This document shows, piece by piece, positions 24,534-32,111 of a stretch of DNA of 57,147 bases (position 1 is its first letter; every line of letters begins with the position of its first letter). The DNA is from CALXOJ01 sp034120015 (GTDB lineage Bacteria; Spirochaetota; Spirochaetia; JAFGXN01), in contig JAXEIF010000019.1 of assembly GCA_034120015.1 (NCBI GenBank), positions 1 through 57,147 on the forward strand, written 5' to 3'. The notes beneath the pieces were generated by a model. The model did not search any database. It had not been told where the DNA came from and saw only the letters and a program-made list of their open reading frames with translations. The position numbers and the translations under genes were made by a program.

Positions 24534-26045
24534 ATGAACAGATCTTTTTTTCTTCTGCCGCTTATCGGAGCGGTATTACCGGCATCGGCTCGGGAAAAGC
24601 CGAATGTTCTGTTTATTATCGGTGATGATGTCGGTTACGGTGATTTGAGCTGTTACGGCGCGGAGAAGATTTCAACACCTTATTTGGATCGTTTGGCTGC
24701 GAGAGGATGCCGTTTTACGGATGCGCACAGTGCGGCCGCAACATCGTCTCCGGCCCGTTATGCCTTGCTGACCGGTACTCACGGATTTCGCAACGGAATC
24801 GATATTTTGCCGGGAGATGCCGCCATGGCCTTGCCGACGGATCGAATCACATTGCCGCGGCTGTTTCGACAGGTCGGGTATCGGACGGCTGTTGTCGGTA
24901 AATGGCACCTCGGATTGGGGCCGGGAGGCCGGGAAACCGATTGGAACCGGAAAATCGAGCCGTCTCCTTCGGATGTCGGATTCGACTATTCCTTTATTCT
25001 GCCGGCAACAAATGACCGGGTTCCGTGCGTGTATGTCGAAAACGGTTATGTTGTAAATGCCGATCCGGCAGATCCGATTACGGTTGATTATAAACAGCCG
25101 ATTCCCGGGTCGCTTTACCCGGTCGGTCATCGGAATCCGGATTCCATGAGCGGTTACCCGAGCAGTCACGGACACAATATGTCGGTAATTAACGGTATCG
25201 GCCGCATCGGATATATGAAAGGCGGTCAAAAGGCGCTTTGGAAAGATGAAACCATTGCCGATACACTGGTCGAACATGCCGTGGATTTCATCAGAGAGAA
25301 CAGAGACCGTCCGTTTTTTCTGATGTTTAATTCCAACGACATTCATGTGCCGCGCGTTCCGCATCCCCGGTTTCGGGGGACTTCCGATTACGGTTTGCGG
25401 GGGGATGCGATGGTTCAGTTGGACTGGTGTGCGGGTGTTCTCATGGATCTGCTGGATGAATTGGGGTTAACCTCCGATACGATCATTGTTTTCAGCAGTG
25501 ACAACGGACCTGTTTATGACGACGGGTACAGAGACGGAACCACCGTGCATTTGTTTTCGCGGGAAACCGATAACGGACATGATGCCAGCGGCCCCTATTT
25601 CGGAGGAAAATACGATATTCGGGAGGGGGGAACCCGTGTTCCGCTTCTGATTGCATGGGAGAATCATGTTCGGGCAGGAAGTGTTTCCGAGGCTCTGGTT
25701 TCTCAGGTCGATTTTTTGGGTACGTTTGCTTCGTATTTCGGGATTCCTCTCAATGATAATGAGGCTCTCGATTCCGTGGATTCTTTTCCCTCATTTTTCG
25801 GAAACCATACGGAATTAGATCCCGATTTCTTTTTGATTGAAGAGGCGGTCGGCAAACTGGCTTTACGGTACGGTAACCGTAAAATTCGGGATGATAAAAA
25901 CCGCAGGCTTTACGGATTCGATACGGATTTTAAGGAACGGAAGTCTTTTTATTTCAATGAAAAAGAAAAATACTGGCAGATGAGAAAGATGTTGGATGAA
26001 TTGAAAAAAACCGGCAGGCGTTTTTTCCCGAAGAAAAGTTTATAA
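24534..26045 (+). CDS. S1-family sulfatase, Ser-type
   Basis: A 503-residue exported sulfatase (signal peptide about 1-19). The N-terminal metal site reads NVLFIIGDDVGYGD, and the formylglycine motif is S71-S72-P73-A74-R75 (S-x-P-x-R) followed by YALLTG. The serine form is matured by the anaerobic radical SAM enzyme anSME, not by FGE; no anSME gene is in this window. Further motifs: GKWHLG (about 122), FNSNDIHVP and SSDNGPV. The sulfated glycan substrate is unknown; the GH29 fucosidase and GH16 genes nearby suggest mucin or algal/plant glycans. No Shine-Dalgarno is evident; co-transcription with the SIMPL gene is likely. Confidence 0.92.
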   Translation: MNRSFFLLPLIGAVLPASAREKPNVLFIIGDDVGYGDLSCYGAEKISTPYLDRLAARGCRFTDAHSAAATSSPARYALLTGTHGFRNGIDILPGDAAMALPTDRITLPRLFRQVGYRTAVVGKWHLGLGPGGRETDWNRKIEPSPSDVGFDYSFILPATNDRVPCVYVENGYVVNADPADPITVDYKQPIPGSLYPVGHRNPDSMSGYPSSHGHNMSVINGIGRIGYMKGGQKALWKDETIADTLVEHAVDFIRENRDRPFFLMFNSNDIHVPRVPHPRFRGTSDYGLRGDAMVQLDWCAGVLMDLLDELGLTSDTIIVFSSDNGPVYDDGYRDGTTVHLFSRETDNGHDASGPYFGGKYDIREGGTRVPLLIAWENHVRAGSVSEALVSQVDFLGTFASYFGIPLNDNEALDSVDSFPSFFGNHTELDPDFFLIEEAVGKLALRYGNRKIRDDKNRRLYGFDTDFKERKSFYFNEKEKYWQMRKMLDELKKTGRRFFPKKSL

Positions 26046-26073
26046 AGTTTCATTAATTTCTCTTCTGTTTTTC

Positions 26074-26102
26074 TTGAACAAATAATGCGAAAGGTGTAAT
26101 TT
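26074..26102 (+). promoter_or_regulatory. promoter of the 2-oxoacid:ferredoxin oxidoreductase operon
   Basis: -35 TTGAAC (26074-26079), 17-nt spacer, -10 TAATTT (26097-26102). The leader of about 10-15 nt contains AAAGGAG before the ATG at 26120. Confidence 0.6.
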
Positions 26103-26119
26103 AAACAAAGGAGAAACAA

Positions 26120-26338
26120 ATGAAAAAGCCTTTGATTGCGATAGAAAAATGTAAAGGATGCGGGCTGTGTACCGGTGCGTGTCCCAAAAAAATTTTGGAA
26201 CTCTCGTCGGCTTTCAATAAACAGGGTGTTAATTATCCGGTTTGCAAAGAGGAATCATCTTGTATAGGTTGTAAATTTTGCGCCATGATATGTCCCGATT
26301 GTGTCATTGAAATCGTAGAGACGGATGGGGAGGCCTGA
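26120..26338 (+). CDS. korD: 2-oxoacid:ferredoxin oxidoreductase, 2x[4Fe-4S] ferredoxin subunit (delta)
   Basis: 72 residues with two cluster motifs, CKGCGLCTGACP (near residue 11) and CIGCKFCAMICP (near 48), the 8-iron ferredoxin-type subunit of a four-subunit 2-oxoacid oxidoreductase. It carries electrons between the thiamine-diphosphate site and soluble ferredoxin. Strong Shine-Dalgarno AAAGGAG. The next gene starts immediately after its stop. The D-A-B-C gene order matches KOR/VOR operons of anaerobes. Confidence 0.93.
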   Translation: MKKPLIAIEKCKGCGLCTGACPKKILELSSAFNKQGVNYPVCKEESSCIGCKFCAMICPDCVIEIVETDGEA

Positions 26339-27388
26339 ATGGGAAAACGTGTTTTATTGAAAGGAAATGAGGCGGCAGCCGAAGCCGCGTTGATTGCCGG
26401 GTGTACTCATTATTTTGCTTATCCGATTACACCGCAGAACGAAATTTCCGCTTATATGGCGAAACGGATGCCGAAATTAAATCGGACATTTTTGCAGGCA
26501 GAAAGCGAAATTGCCGCCTGTAATATGGTTTACGGTGCTGCCGCAACAGGGGCACGGGCGATGACATCGTCTTCTTCTCCCGGTATTGCATTGAAACAGG
26601 AAGCTTTCAGTTATATTGCCGGATCCGAAGTTCCCGCTGTTGTGATTAATATGATGAGAGGCGGTCCCGGTTTGGGAAATATTGCCGGTTCCCAGGGAGA
26701 TTATAACATGTGTGTCCGCGGCGGCAGTAACGGAGATTTTCATAACCTTGTTTATGCTCCTTCGACAGTACAGGAACTGGCTGATCTGACACTGAAAGCC
26801 TTTGATGTGGCCGAAAAATACCGGATTCTGACACTGATTTTGGGAGACGGCTATCTGGCTCAGATGTCGGAACCGTGTGTTTTGCCGGAACCGTCCGGTG
26901 TTCACAATGAAAAACCGTGGGCGCTGACCGGTGCCGACGGTCGGCCCGCACAGGTTATCAAGTCGTTGCGGTTGGCAGACGGCGTTTTGGAAGTTCATAA
27001 CCGTCATTTGGAGGAAAAATACAAAGCGGTTGAAGCGTCCGAAGTGATGTTTGAAAATTTTATGTGCGATGATGCCGATTTTATTTTGGTTGCGTACGGA
27101 ACCGCTTCCCGTGTTTGTAAGGCGGCCGTCATGCGTTTACGGGAAAAAGGTGTGAAGGCGGGTGTTTTCAGACCGATTACTCTGTGGCCGTATCCTTACG
27201 AAGCATTGGCTGCAGCCGTCGCCGGAAAGAAGAAAGTCCTGACGATTGAAATGAGTTTGGGACAGATGCTTCTGGATGTTCAGCTGGCAGTCAAAGGTCA
27301 GGTTCCTGTCGATTTTCTGGGACGTCCGGGTGGCGGTGTTCCTATGGTAGATGAAGTAGAAGAGAGGGTGCTTTCTTATGGCAGATAA
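26339..27388 (+). CDS. korA: 2-oxoacid:ferredoxin oxidoreductase alpha subunit
   Basis: 349 residues. The N-terminal half has the pyrimidine-binding core of the TPP enzyme: KGNEAAAEAALIAGC, AYPITPQNEI, QAESEIAACNMVYGAAATG and TSSSSPGIALKQEA. Its C-terminal part has the transketolase-type fold. The likely reaction is 2-oxoglutarate + CoA to succinyl-CoA + CO2 with ferredoxin, or its reverse. 2-Ketoisovalerate cannot be ruled out, since KOR and VOR are similar in sequence. It follows korD without a gap and overlaps korB by 11 nt. Confidence 0.92.
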   Translation: MGKRVLLKGNEAAAEAALIAGCTHYFAYPITPQNEISAYMAKRMPKLNRTFLQAESEIAACNMVYGAAATGARAMTSSSSPGIALKQEAFSYIAGSEVPAVVINMMRGGPGLGNIAGSQGDYNMCVRGGSNGDFHNLVYAPSTVQELADLTLKAFDVAEKYRILTLILGDGYLAQMSEPCVLPEPSGVHNEKPWALTGADGRPAQVIKSLRLADGVLEVHNRHLEEKYKAVEASEVMFENFMCDDADFILVAYGTASRVCKAAVMRLREKGVKAGVFRPITLWPYPYEALAAAVAGKKKVLTIEMSLGQMLLDVQLAVKGQVPVDFLGRPGGGVPMVDEVEERVLSYGR

Positions 27389-28145
27389 AATTTTGTATAC
27401 CCGATCCCGATCGATTCGGGATGTCAAAACCCATTATTGTCCCGGTTGCGGACACGGAATTGTTCATAAGCTGATCGGCGAATGTCTTGATGAAATGAAT
27501 TGTCGGGAAAAGACACTGCTGGTGGCTCCGGTCGGATGCGGTGTTCTGGCTTATAATTATTTTGATGTGGATGCGATTGAAGCTCCGCACGGCCGTGCTC
27601 CCGCGGTGGCTACCGGTATGAAACGGGCTCAAAAGGACAAACTGGTTATCAGTTATCAGGGAGACGGTGATTTGCTGGCTATCGGAACAGCCGAAACCAT
27701 TCATGCAGCCAACCGCGGCGAGAATATTACGGTGATTTTCATTAACAATGCCATTTACGGTATGACCGGCGGACAGATGGCTCCGACCACAATGGAGGGG
27801 CAGGTTACCAAAACGACCCCTTACGGCCGGGATGTCAGCGATGTCGGTTATCCGATTCGGGCGTGCGAACTGCTGAATACGCTGATGGCTCCTTATTATA
27901 TCGAAAGAGTTTCGGTGCATGATGTTCCGAATATTCTTAAAGCCAAAAAGGCTATCCGACGCGCTCTTCAGAATCAGGTTGACGGGAAAGGGTACTCGTT
28001 TATCGAAGTTCTGTCGATGTGCCCGACAAACTGGGGGGTTGATGCTCAGACAGCGGCGGATTGGGTTCGCGATGTGATGATGCCGTACTATCCGTTGGGA
28101 GTTTTTCGTGACAAAGGAACAGAGGAGGCGTCCCGTGTACAGTGA
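27378..28145 (+). CDS. korB: 2-oxoacid:ferredoxin oxidoreductase beta subunit (TPP-binding)
   Basis: 255 residues. The YCPGCGHGI motif near residue 24 and the thiamine-diphosphate motif GDGDLLAIG...NNAIYGMTGGQMAPTT (from about residue 95) are diagnostic for the KOR/VOR beta subunit. It lacks the extra ferredoxin domain of pyruvate:ferredoxin oxidoreductase. It overlaps korA by 11 nt and korC by 11 nt, which shows tight translational coupling. AGAAGAGAGGG upstream serves as ribosome site. Confidence 0.94.
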   Translation: MADKILYTRSRSIRDVKTHYCPGCGHGIVHKLIGECLDEMNCREKTLLVAPVGCGVLAYNYFDVDAIEAPHGRAPAVATGMKRAQKDKLVISYQGDGDLLAIGTAETIHAANRGENITVIFINNAIYGMTGGQMAPTTMEGQVTKTTPYGRDVSDVGYPIRACELLNTLMAPYYIERVSVHDVPNILKAKKAIRRALQNQVDGKGYSFIEVLSMCPTNWGVDAQTAADWVRDVMMPYYPLGVFRDKGTEEASRVQ

Positions 28146-28674
28146 GATTTTATTTGCCGGTTTCGGCGGGCAGGGTGTGATTCTTGCCGGAAAAATTTTG
28201 TGCATTGCGGCAATGAATGACGGAAAGAATGTTTCGCATATTCCTTCTTACGGTGCGGAAATGAGAGGAGGAACGGCCAACTGTTCCGTTGTGATTTCCG
28301 ACGGATTAATTGCATCTCCCGTGACGCCGATGTATGATATCGCCGTGGTGATGAATACTCCTTCGCTTCTGAAATTCGAGAAATCGGTTCGCCCCGGAGG
28401 AAAACTGTTGATTAACAGTTCTCTGATTGATATTGAACCGACCCGTACCGATATCGAAATCATAAAAATTGATGCCAACGATATTTCCGAGAAGGCCGGG
28501 TCTCACAAAGCGGCCAATATGGCGATGCTGGGAAAACTGATTGCTGTCGAACCGGAGCTCTGTTCTCCGCAGGCTCTTTATGATGCATTGGATACGGCGA
28601 TTTCCGAACGGAATAAGAAGTTTAATCCCGTCAATATCGCTGTTATGAAATTGGGCGGCGGAATCGACGTTTAA
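28135..28674 (+). CDS. korC: 2-oxoacid:ferredoxin oxidoreductase gamma subunit
   Basis: 179 residues with GFGGQGVILAGKIL (about residue 9), YGAEMRGGTANCSVVIS and NMAMLGKL, all typical of the gamma subunit. The start is GTG at 28135, giving VYSEILFAGFGGQG. AGGAGG lies at the right distance, whereas the longer in-frame start at 28108 has none. The stop codon TAA shares the four bases TTAA (28671-28674) with the stop of the convergent gene. Confidence 0.92.
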   Translation: MYSEILFAGFGGQGVILAGKILCIAAMNDGKNVSHIPSYGAEMRGGTANCSVVISDGLIASPVTPMYDIAVVMNTPSLLKFEKSVRPGGKLLINSSLIDIEPTRTDIEIIKIDANDISEKAGSHKAANMAMLGKLIAVEPELCSPQALYDALDTAISERNKKFNPVNIAVMKLGGGIDV

Positions 28675-29267
28675 TCTTTCAGGATGTAGTTTTGAAAAGC
28701 GAGCAGGCGGTTTTCGATTGATTTCGTCGCTCGCTCTTTTGTTATCAGGCGAATTTTTTCATGCGCATAGCCGCGGCTTTCGATTTCCAGGACCGAACCC
28801 CGAATCGTGATTTTCAGTGTGATTTCCAGTGACTGCGGATCTACGGCATTAATTCCCAGAGACCGTACCGGAGTGCTGTTTTTCATTGTCATCAGAATAT
28901 GCGTGCCGTCGCAGGTCAGAGAGCCCGTCCATTCCATATCGCCGAAAGAGGCATCCTTTAAAAAAAGTGTGAAATCGTATCGGGGAGCAATGGTTTCCGT
29001 CGCTATTTTTTCGGGAAGAGGAGGAGTGAGTGAAAGCAATTTCGCTTCCTCAAATAAAATCCTTTCTTTTTTTCGCCATTCCGACCAGTAGGTCATTTCG
29101 GTAAACGATGCGAAATCGGTCAGTCGGCTTAGAATTTCGGGAACGGTGTGTCCGCTGTTTTCCGTGCGGGATAATTCGCTGACGGAGATGTACGGCCCGG
29201 TTTCCGATGTGCTAAAGACTTCCGATGCAAGCAGAACAAAACAGATTGACAATATAATCTTTCTCAT
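28671..29267 (-). CDS. exported protein of unknown function
   Basis: Not recognised. 198 residues with a signal peptide (MRKIILSICFVLLASEVFS). The mature part begins with a helical stretch (VPEILSRLTDFASFTEMTYWSEW) followed by beta-rich sequence (YDFTLFLKDASFGDMEWTG, ILMTMKNSTPVRSLGI, SLEITLKITIRGSVLEIESRGY). This could be an envelope or periplasmic protein seen in other spirochaetes, but I cannot name the family. The minus-strand promoter TTGACT-17-TATCAT ends 9 nt before the ATG, so the leader is very short. It is divergent from murG. Confidence 0.72.
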   Translation of the reverse strand: MRKIILSICFVLLASEVFSTSETGPYISVSELSRTENSGHTVPEILSRLTDFASFTEMTYWSEWRKKERILFEEAKLLSLTPPLPEKIATETIAPRYDFTLFLKDASFGDMEWTGSLTCDGTHILMTMKNSTPVRSLGINAVDPQSLEITLKITIRGSVLEIESRGYAHEKIRLITKERATKSIENRLLAFQNYILKD

Positions 29268-29274
29268 ATAAAAT
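29246..29274 (+). promoter_or_regulatory. promoter of the murG operon
   Basis: Perfect -35 TTGACA (29246-29251), 17-nt spacer, -10 TAAAAT (29269-29274). The leader of about 26 nt holds GGAG at 29293-29296 before the ATG at 29307. The -35 and spacer lie over the first codons of the leftward gene. Confidence 0.8.
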
Positions 29275-29276
29275 TA

Positions 29277-29305
29277 ATGATATCGAATAGACGGAGATGA
29301 GTCAA
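29277..29305 (-). promoter_or_regulatory. promoter of the exported-protein gene, nearly leaderless
   Basis: Minus strand: -35 TTGACT (29305-29300), 17-nt spacer, -10 TATCAT (29282-29277), then 9 nt and the ATG at 29267. It sits back-to-back with the murG promoter, so the two transcripts overlap at their 5' ends. Confidence 0.6.
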
Positions 29306-29306
29306 G

Positions 29307-30398
29307 ATGAGAATTGCTTTTACCGGCGGCGGTACCGGCGGACATGTTTTTCCTGGAATTGCCGTTATCAATGCGCTGGAAGCCGACGGTATCGGTAAGG
29401 ATTCGTTTTTATGGATCGGATCGGGAAAAGGAATCGAAAAAGAGATTATCGGTCGGTTCGGATACCGGTATTTGGCGGTTCCCTCCGGAAAATTGCGCCG
29501 TTATTTTTCTTTTGCCAATTTTTTCGATCTTTTTAAGATTTTTGCCGGTTTTGTCAAAATCTTCTTTTGCTTTCTTTTTCATCGTCCCGATATTTTATTT
29601 TCGAAGGGCGGTTATGTGTCCGTACCGCCGGTTTGGGCCGCTCATTTTTTGCGGATTCCGGTACTGACCCACGAATCGGATTTGACTCCGGGGCTGGCTA
29701 CAAGGCTGAATGCCCGTTTTTCCGACCGGATTTATGTGCCGTACGAAGAAACAAAGCAAATGCTGAGCCGGTACGGCGAAAAGGTGATTGTATCCGGAAA
29801 TCCGGTTCGTCCCGAAATTTTTGAGGGTGATGCGCAAAAAGGGCGGAAAATAGCCGATGTACCGGACGGGATGCCTGTTATTTTGGTTTCGGGAGGCAGT
29901 CAGGGAGCGGCACCTGTGAATCGTGCCGTCAGAGAATCTCTTGATCGGCTGCGTAAATGTGCCTTCGTCATCCATCAGACAGGAGAAAATGATTTCACTC
30001 CGGTTAATGAGTCCGGTTATTTTGCCAGGCCGTTTTTTAATGCCGAATTTCCGCATTTGCTGGCTGCTGCGGATGTGACAATCTGCCGTGCCGGCGCCGG
30101 AACCCTTTGGGAGAACGGTGTAACGGGAACGCCTGCGGTCTTGATTCCGTTGGGACACGGTACACGGGGAGACCAGGCGGTCAATGCCCGTCTGTTCGCC
30201 TCTCACGGAGCGGCAAAAGTGGTCACCGAAGAAGAAACATCCGATCCCGATTGGGTGAGTGCTATCGAAGAAATTCTGTCAGACAGCGTTCTCAGAGAAA
30301 AAATGAGCACCGCCGCACGATCTTTCTGCCGTCCGGATGCCGCACGATTTTTAGCCGATGAAGTCAGGAATGTATTAAAAAAGAAGGGGCGATTATGA
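29307..30398 (+). CDS. murG: UDP-N-acetylglucosamine--undecaprenyl-pyrophosphoryl-MurNAc-pentapeptide GlcNAc transferase MurG
   Basis: Makes lipid II from lipid I at the inner face of the membrane. 363 residues. The N-terminal GGGTGGHVFPGIA (from about residue 7) is the MurG signature. Later motifs: SKGGYVSVPP, THESDLTPGLATR, VSGGSQGA and the donor-binding CRAGAGTLWE. A hydrophobic patch (FDLFKIFAGFVKIFFCFLF) near residue 75 would contact the membrane. First gene of a tight operon murG-cvpA-delta'-histidine kinase-response regulator, all overlapping by a few nt. Confidence 0.96.
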   Translation: MRIAFTGGGTGGHVFPGIAVINALEADGIGKDSFLWIGSGKGIEKEIIGRFGYRYLAVPSGKLRRYFSFANFFDLFKIFAGFVKIFFCFLFHRPDILFSKGGYVSVPPVWAAHFLRIPVLTHESDLTPGLATRLNARFSDRIYVPYEETKQMLSRYGEKVIVSGNPVRPEIFEGDAQKGRKIADVPDGMPVILVSGGSQGAAPVNRAVRESLDRLRKCAFVIHQTGENDFTPVNESGYFARPFFNAEFPHLLAAADVTICRAGAGTLWENGVTGTPAVLIPLGHGTRGDQAVNARLFASHGAAKVVTEEETSDPDWVSAIEEILSDSVLREKMSTAARSFCRPDAARFLADEVRNVLKKKGRL

Positions 30399-30928
30399 AC
30401 GGATTTAATTTTCTGGATATTTTTTTTCTTCTGATTGTCTGTCTGTTTATGCTGCGCGGGTTATGGCACGGATTGATAAAAGAGGTCGGCACGATTGCCG
30501 CATTGGTTATCGGATTGCTGTGTGCGTATCTCTTTTTTCAGCCGGTGGCGGCACTGTTTATCGGATGGGGGCTGAAAGTGGCCGCACCGGTGTTGGCCTT
30601 TGCGGCGGTCTTTGCCGCGACCTATCTGGTCATTTCTCTGATTGCTCATTTTCTTCAGGATGTCATAGAGAGGATTCAACTGGGTTCTCTGAATCGAATT
30701 TTCGGGATGTTCCTCGGATTTTTGGAAGGATTTATCATCGTATATATTCTTTTGACCCTGATTACCCTTCAACCCCTGCAGTTTCCGAAAGATCTTCTTA
30801 ATGAATCATTGAGTAAAAATATTATCGATAACAACCTGTACAGTCTGACTGCTTATCTGGATGAGGTTTATGCCCGACTTCTTGAGACTGTTTCCCGGGC
30901 AACATCGGAGATTCCGAAGGATGTTTGA
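30395..30928 (+). CDS. cvpA: CvpA-family membrane protein
   Basis: 177 residues with four hydrophobic segments (about 5-22, 28-48, 55-80, 100-125), the CvpA fold needed for colicin V production in E. coli and more widely linked to envelope homeostasis. The start LDIFFLLIVCLFMLRGLWHGLIKEV resembles the family N-terminus (FDxxxxxIxxxxxxRGxxxGxxKE). It overlaps murG by ATGA, and the following gene starts within its last codons. AAGAAGGGG provides the ribosome site. Confidence 0.85.
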   Translation: MNGFNFLDIFFLLIVCLFMLRGLWHGLIKEVGTIAALVIGLLCAYLFFQPVAALFIGWGLKVAAPVLAFAAVFAATYLVISLIAHFLQDVIERIQLGSLNRIFGMFLGFLEGFIIVYILLTLITLQPLQFPKDLLNESLSKNIIDNNLYSLTAYLDEVYARLLETVSRATSEIPKDV

Positions 30929-32111
30929 CAATATCATCGGAAACAGGACGACTGTCTCCCGTTTGGAGCGGGAGATTCGAACCGGAACCGTAGCGCATTC
31001 GATGCTTTTTACCGGTAATGATTATACGGGAAAACTGACCTGTGCTTTGGAGACGGCGAGAGTCCTGAATTGCGGTGAATCCGGAGAATGGGGTTGCAGC
31101 TGCCGTTCCTGTCGTGAATCGCGGCTGTTAAAAAATCCCTATCTTTTTTTAACCGGTCTGTATTCCGGTTTGTACGAAATTCGGCTGACCGGCGGACTGC
31201 TGAAGGCATCCGATAACGAAGCCAATCGTGTTAAATTCATTCGCGCGGTCAGAAAACTGACATTACGGATTGACCGCCGGTTTCTCCCGGAAGATGAGCT
31301 GAAAAAAATCAGTGCTGATGTCCTGACGGATGTTTATACCGGGATCGAACGGATAGCCGCAAAACAGTTTGTTTCGGAAGATGACCGTCTCGACGTCATT
31401 GATGCGGTTATATCCGGAGCGGAAAAGCTGGCTTTGACTGTTCCTTCCTCATTTTCGGTGAATACGGTCAGAAATCTTTCAGCAGCCGCTTATGCCGGTG
31501 TCGACGGCAAAAAAGTGATTATTATCGAAAATGCCGACACGTTATCGGCTTCCGCTGCCAATGCTCTCCTGAAAATTCTGGAAGAACCTCCATCGGATAC
31601 CTATTTTATTTTAACGGCAGTACGGCAAAACGCTGTTCTGCCGACAGTGCTGTCGCGTTTGCGTGTTTTTCCTTTTTCGGATCGGACGCCATCGGAAGAA
31701 TCCGTGTTGCTTAAACTCTTTTTTGCCTGTACGGAGTCCGTTTCTCTTTATGATTTTATTCTCAAACATTCGGGGTGGGATATCACAGTTTTAAACCGTT
31801 CGGTTTCATCGTTTTTCGAAATGCTGGCTTCCGAAACCGGTCCCGTTGATTTTTACCGTTCTCCGCTGATGAAATGGCCTGACAGAGGGCTGTTTGTTCT
31901 TTTTTGGGAGAAATTATCCCAGACACTGAGATACCGTTTTGCGGACGGTACGGACGGAAATCCCCATAAACTTCAGCTTTATACCGCCATCCAAAGAGTT
32001 TTGAATGACGGTAAAACCGCCCTTAACGAGGCACATCAGGCTCCGGAAGCGGTGATCGAGGCTTCTTTCTTTACCATTCGTTCGATTCTCGAAAAAGGAC
32101 AAAGTGCATGA
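30921..32111 (+). CDS. DNA polymerase III delta' subunit-like clamp-loader ATPase
   Basis: 396 residues. FDNIIGNRTTVSRLEREI opens the delta'/DnaX-type clamp-loader fold. A P-loop GNDYTGKLT (near residue 30) is followed by a cysteine cluster CGESGEWGCSCRSC, like the zinc site of delta', and KVIIIENADTLSASAANALLKILEEP is the delta' signature. A helical insertion of about 80 residues (about 90-175) between the zinc site and this block is longer than usual. The start ATG 30921 overlaps the cvpA stop by 8 nt. The alternative start at 30861 would bury the gene 68 nt in cvpA. Confidence 0.88.
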   Translation: MFDNIIGNRTTVSRLEREIRTGTVAHSMLFTGNDYTGKLTCALETARVLNCGESGEWGCSCRSCRESRLLKNPYLFLTGLYSGLYEIRLTGGLLKASDNEANRVKFIRAVRKLTLRIDRRFLPEDELKKISADVLTDVYTGIERIAAKQFVSEDDRLDVIDAVISGAEKLALTVPSSFSVNTVRNLSAAAYAGVDGKKVIIIENADTLSASAANALLKILEEPPSDTYFILTAVRQNAVLPTVLSRLRVFPFSDRTPSEESVLLKLFFACTESVSLYDFILKHSGWDITVLNRSVSSFFEMLASETGPVDFYRSPLMKWPDRGLFVLFWEKLSQTLRYRFADGTDGNPHKLQLYTAIQRVLNDGKTALNEAHQAPEAVIEASFFTIRSILEKGQSA

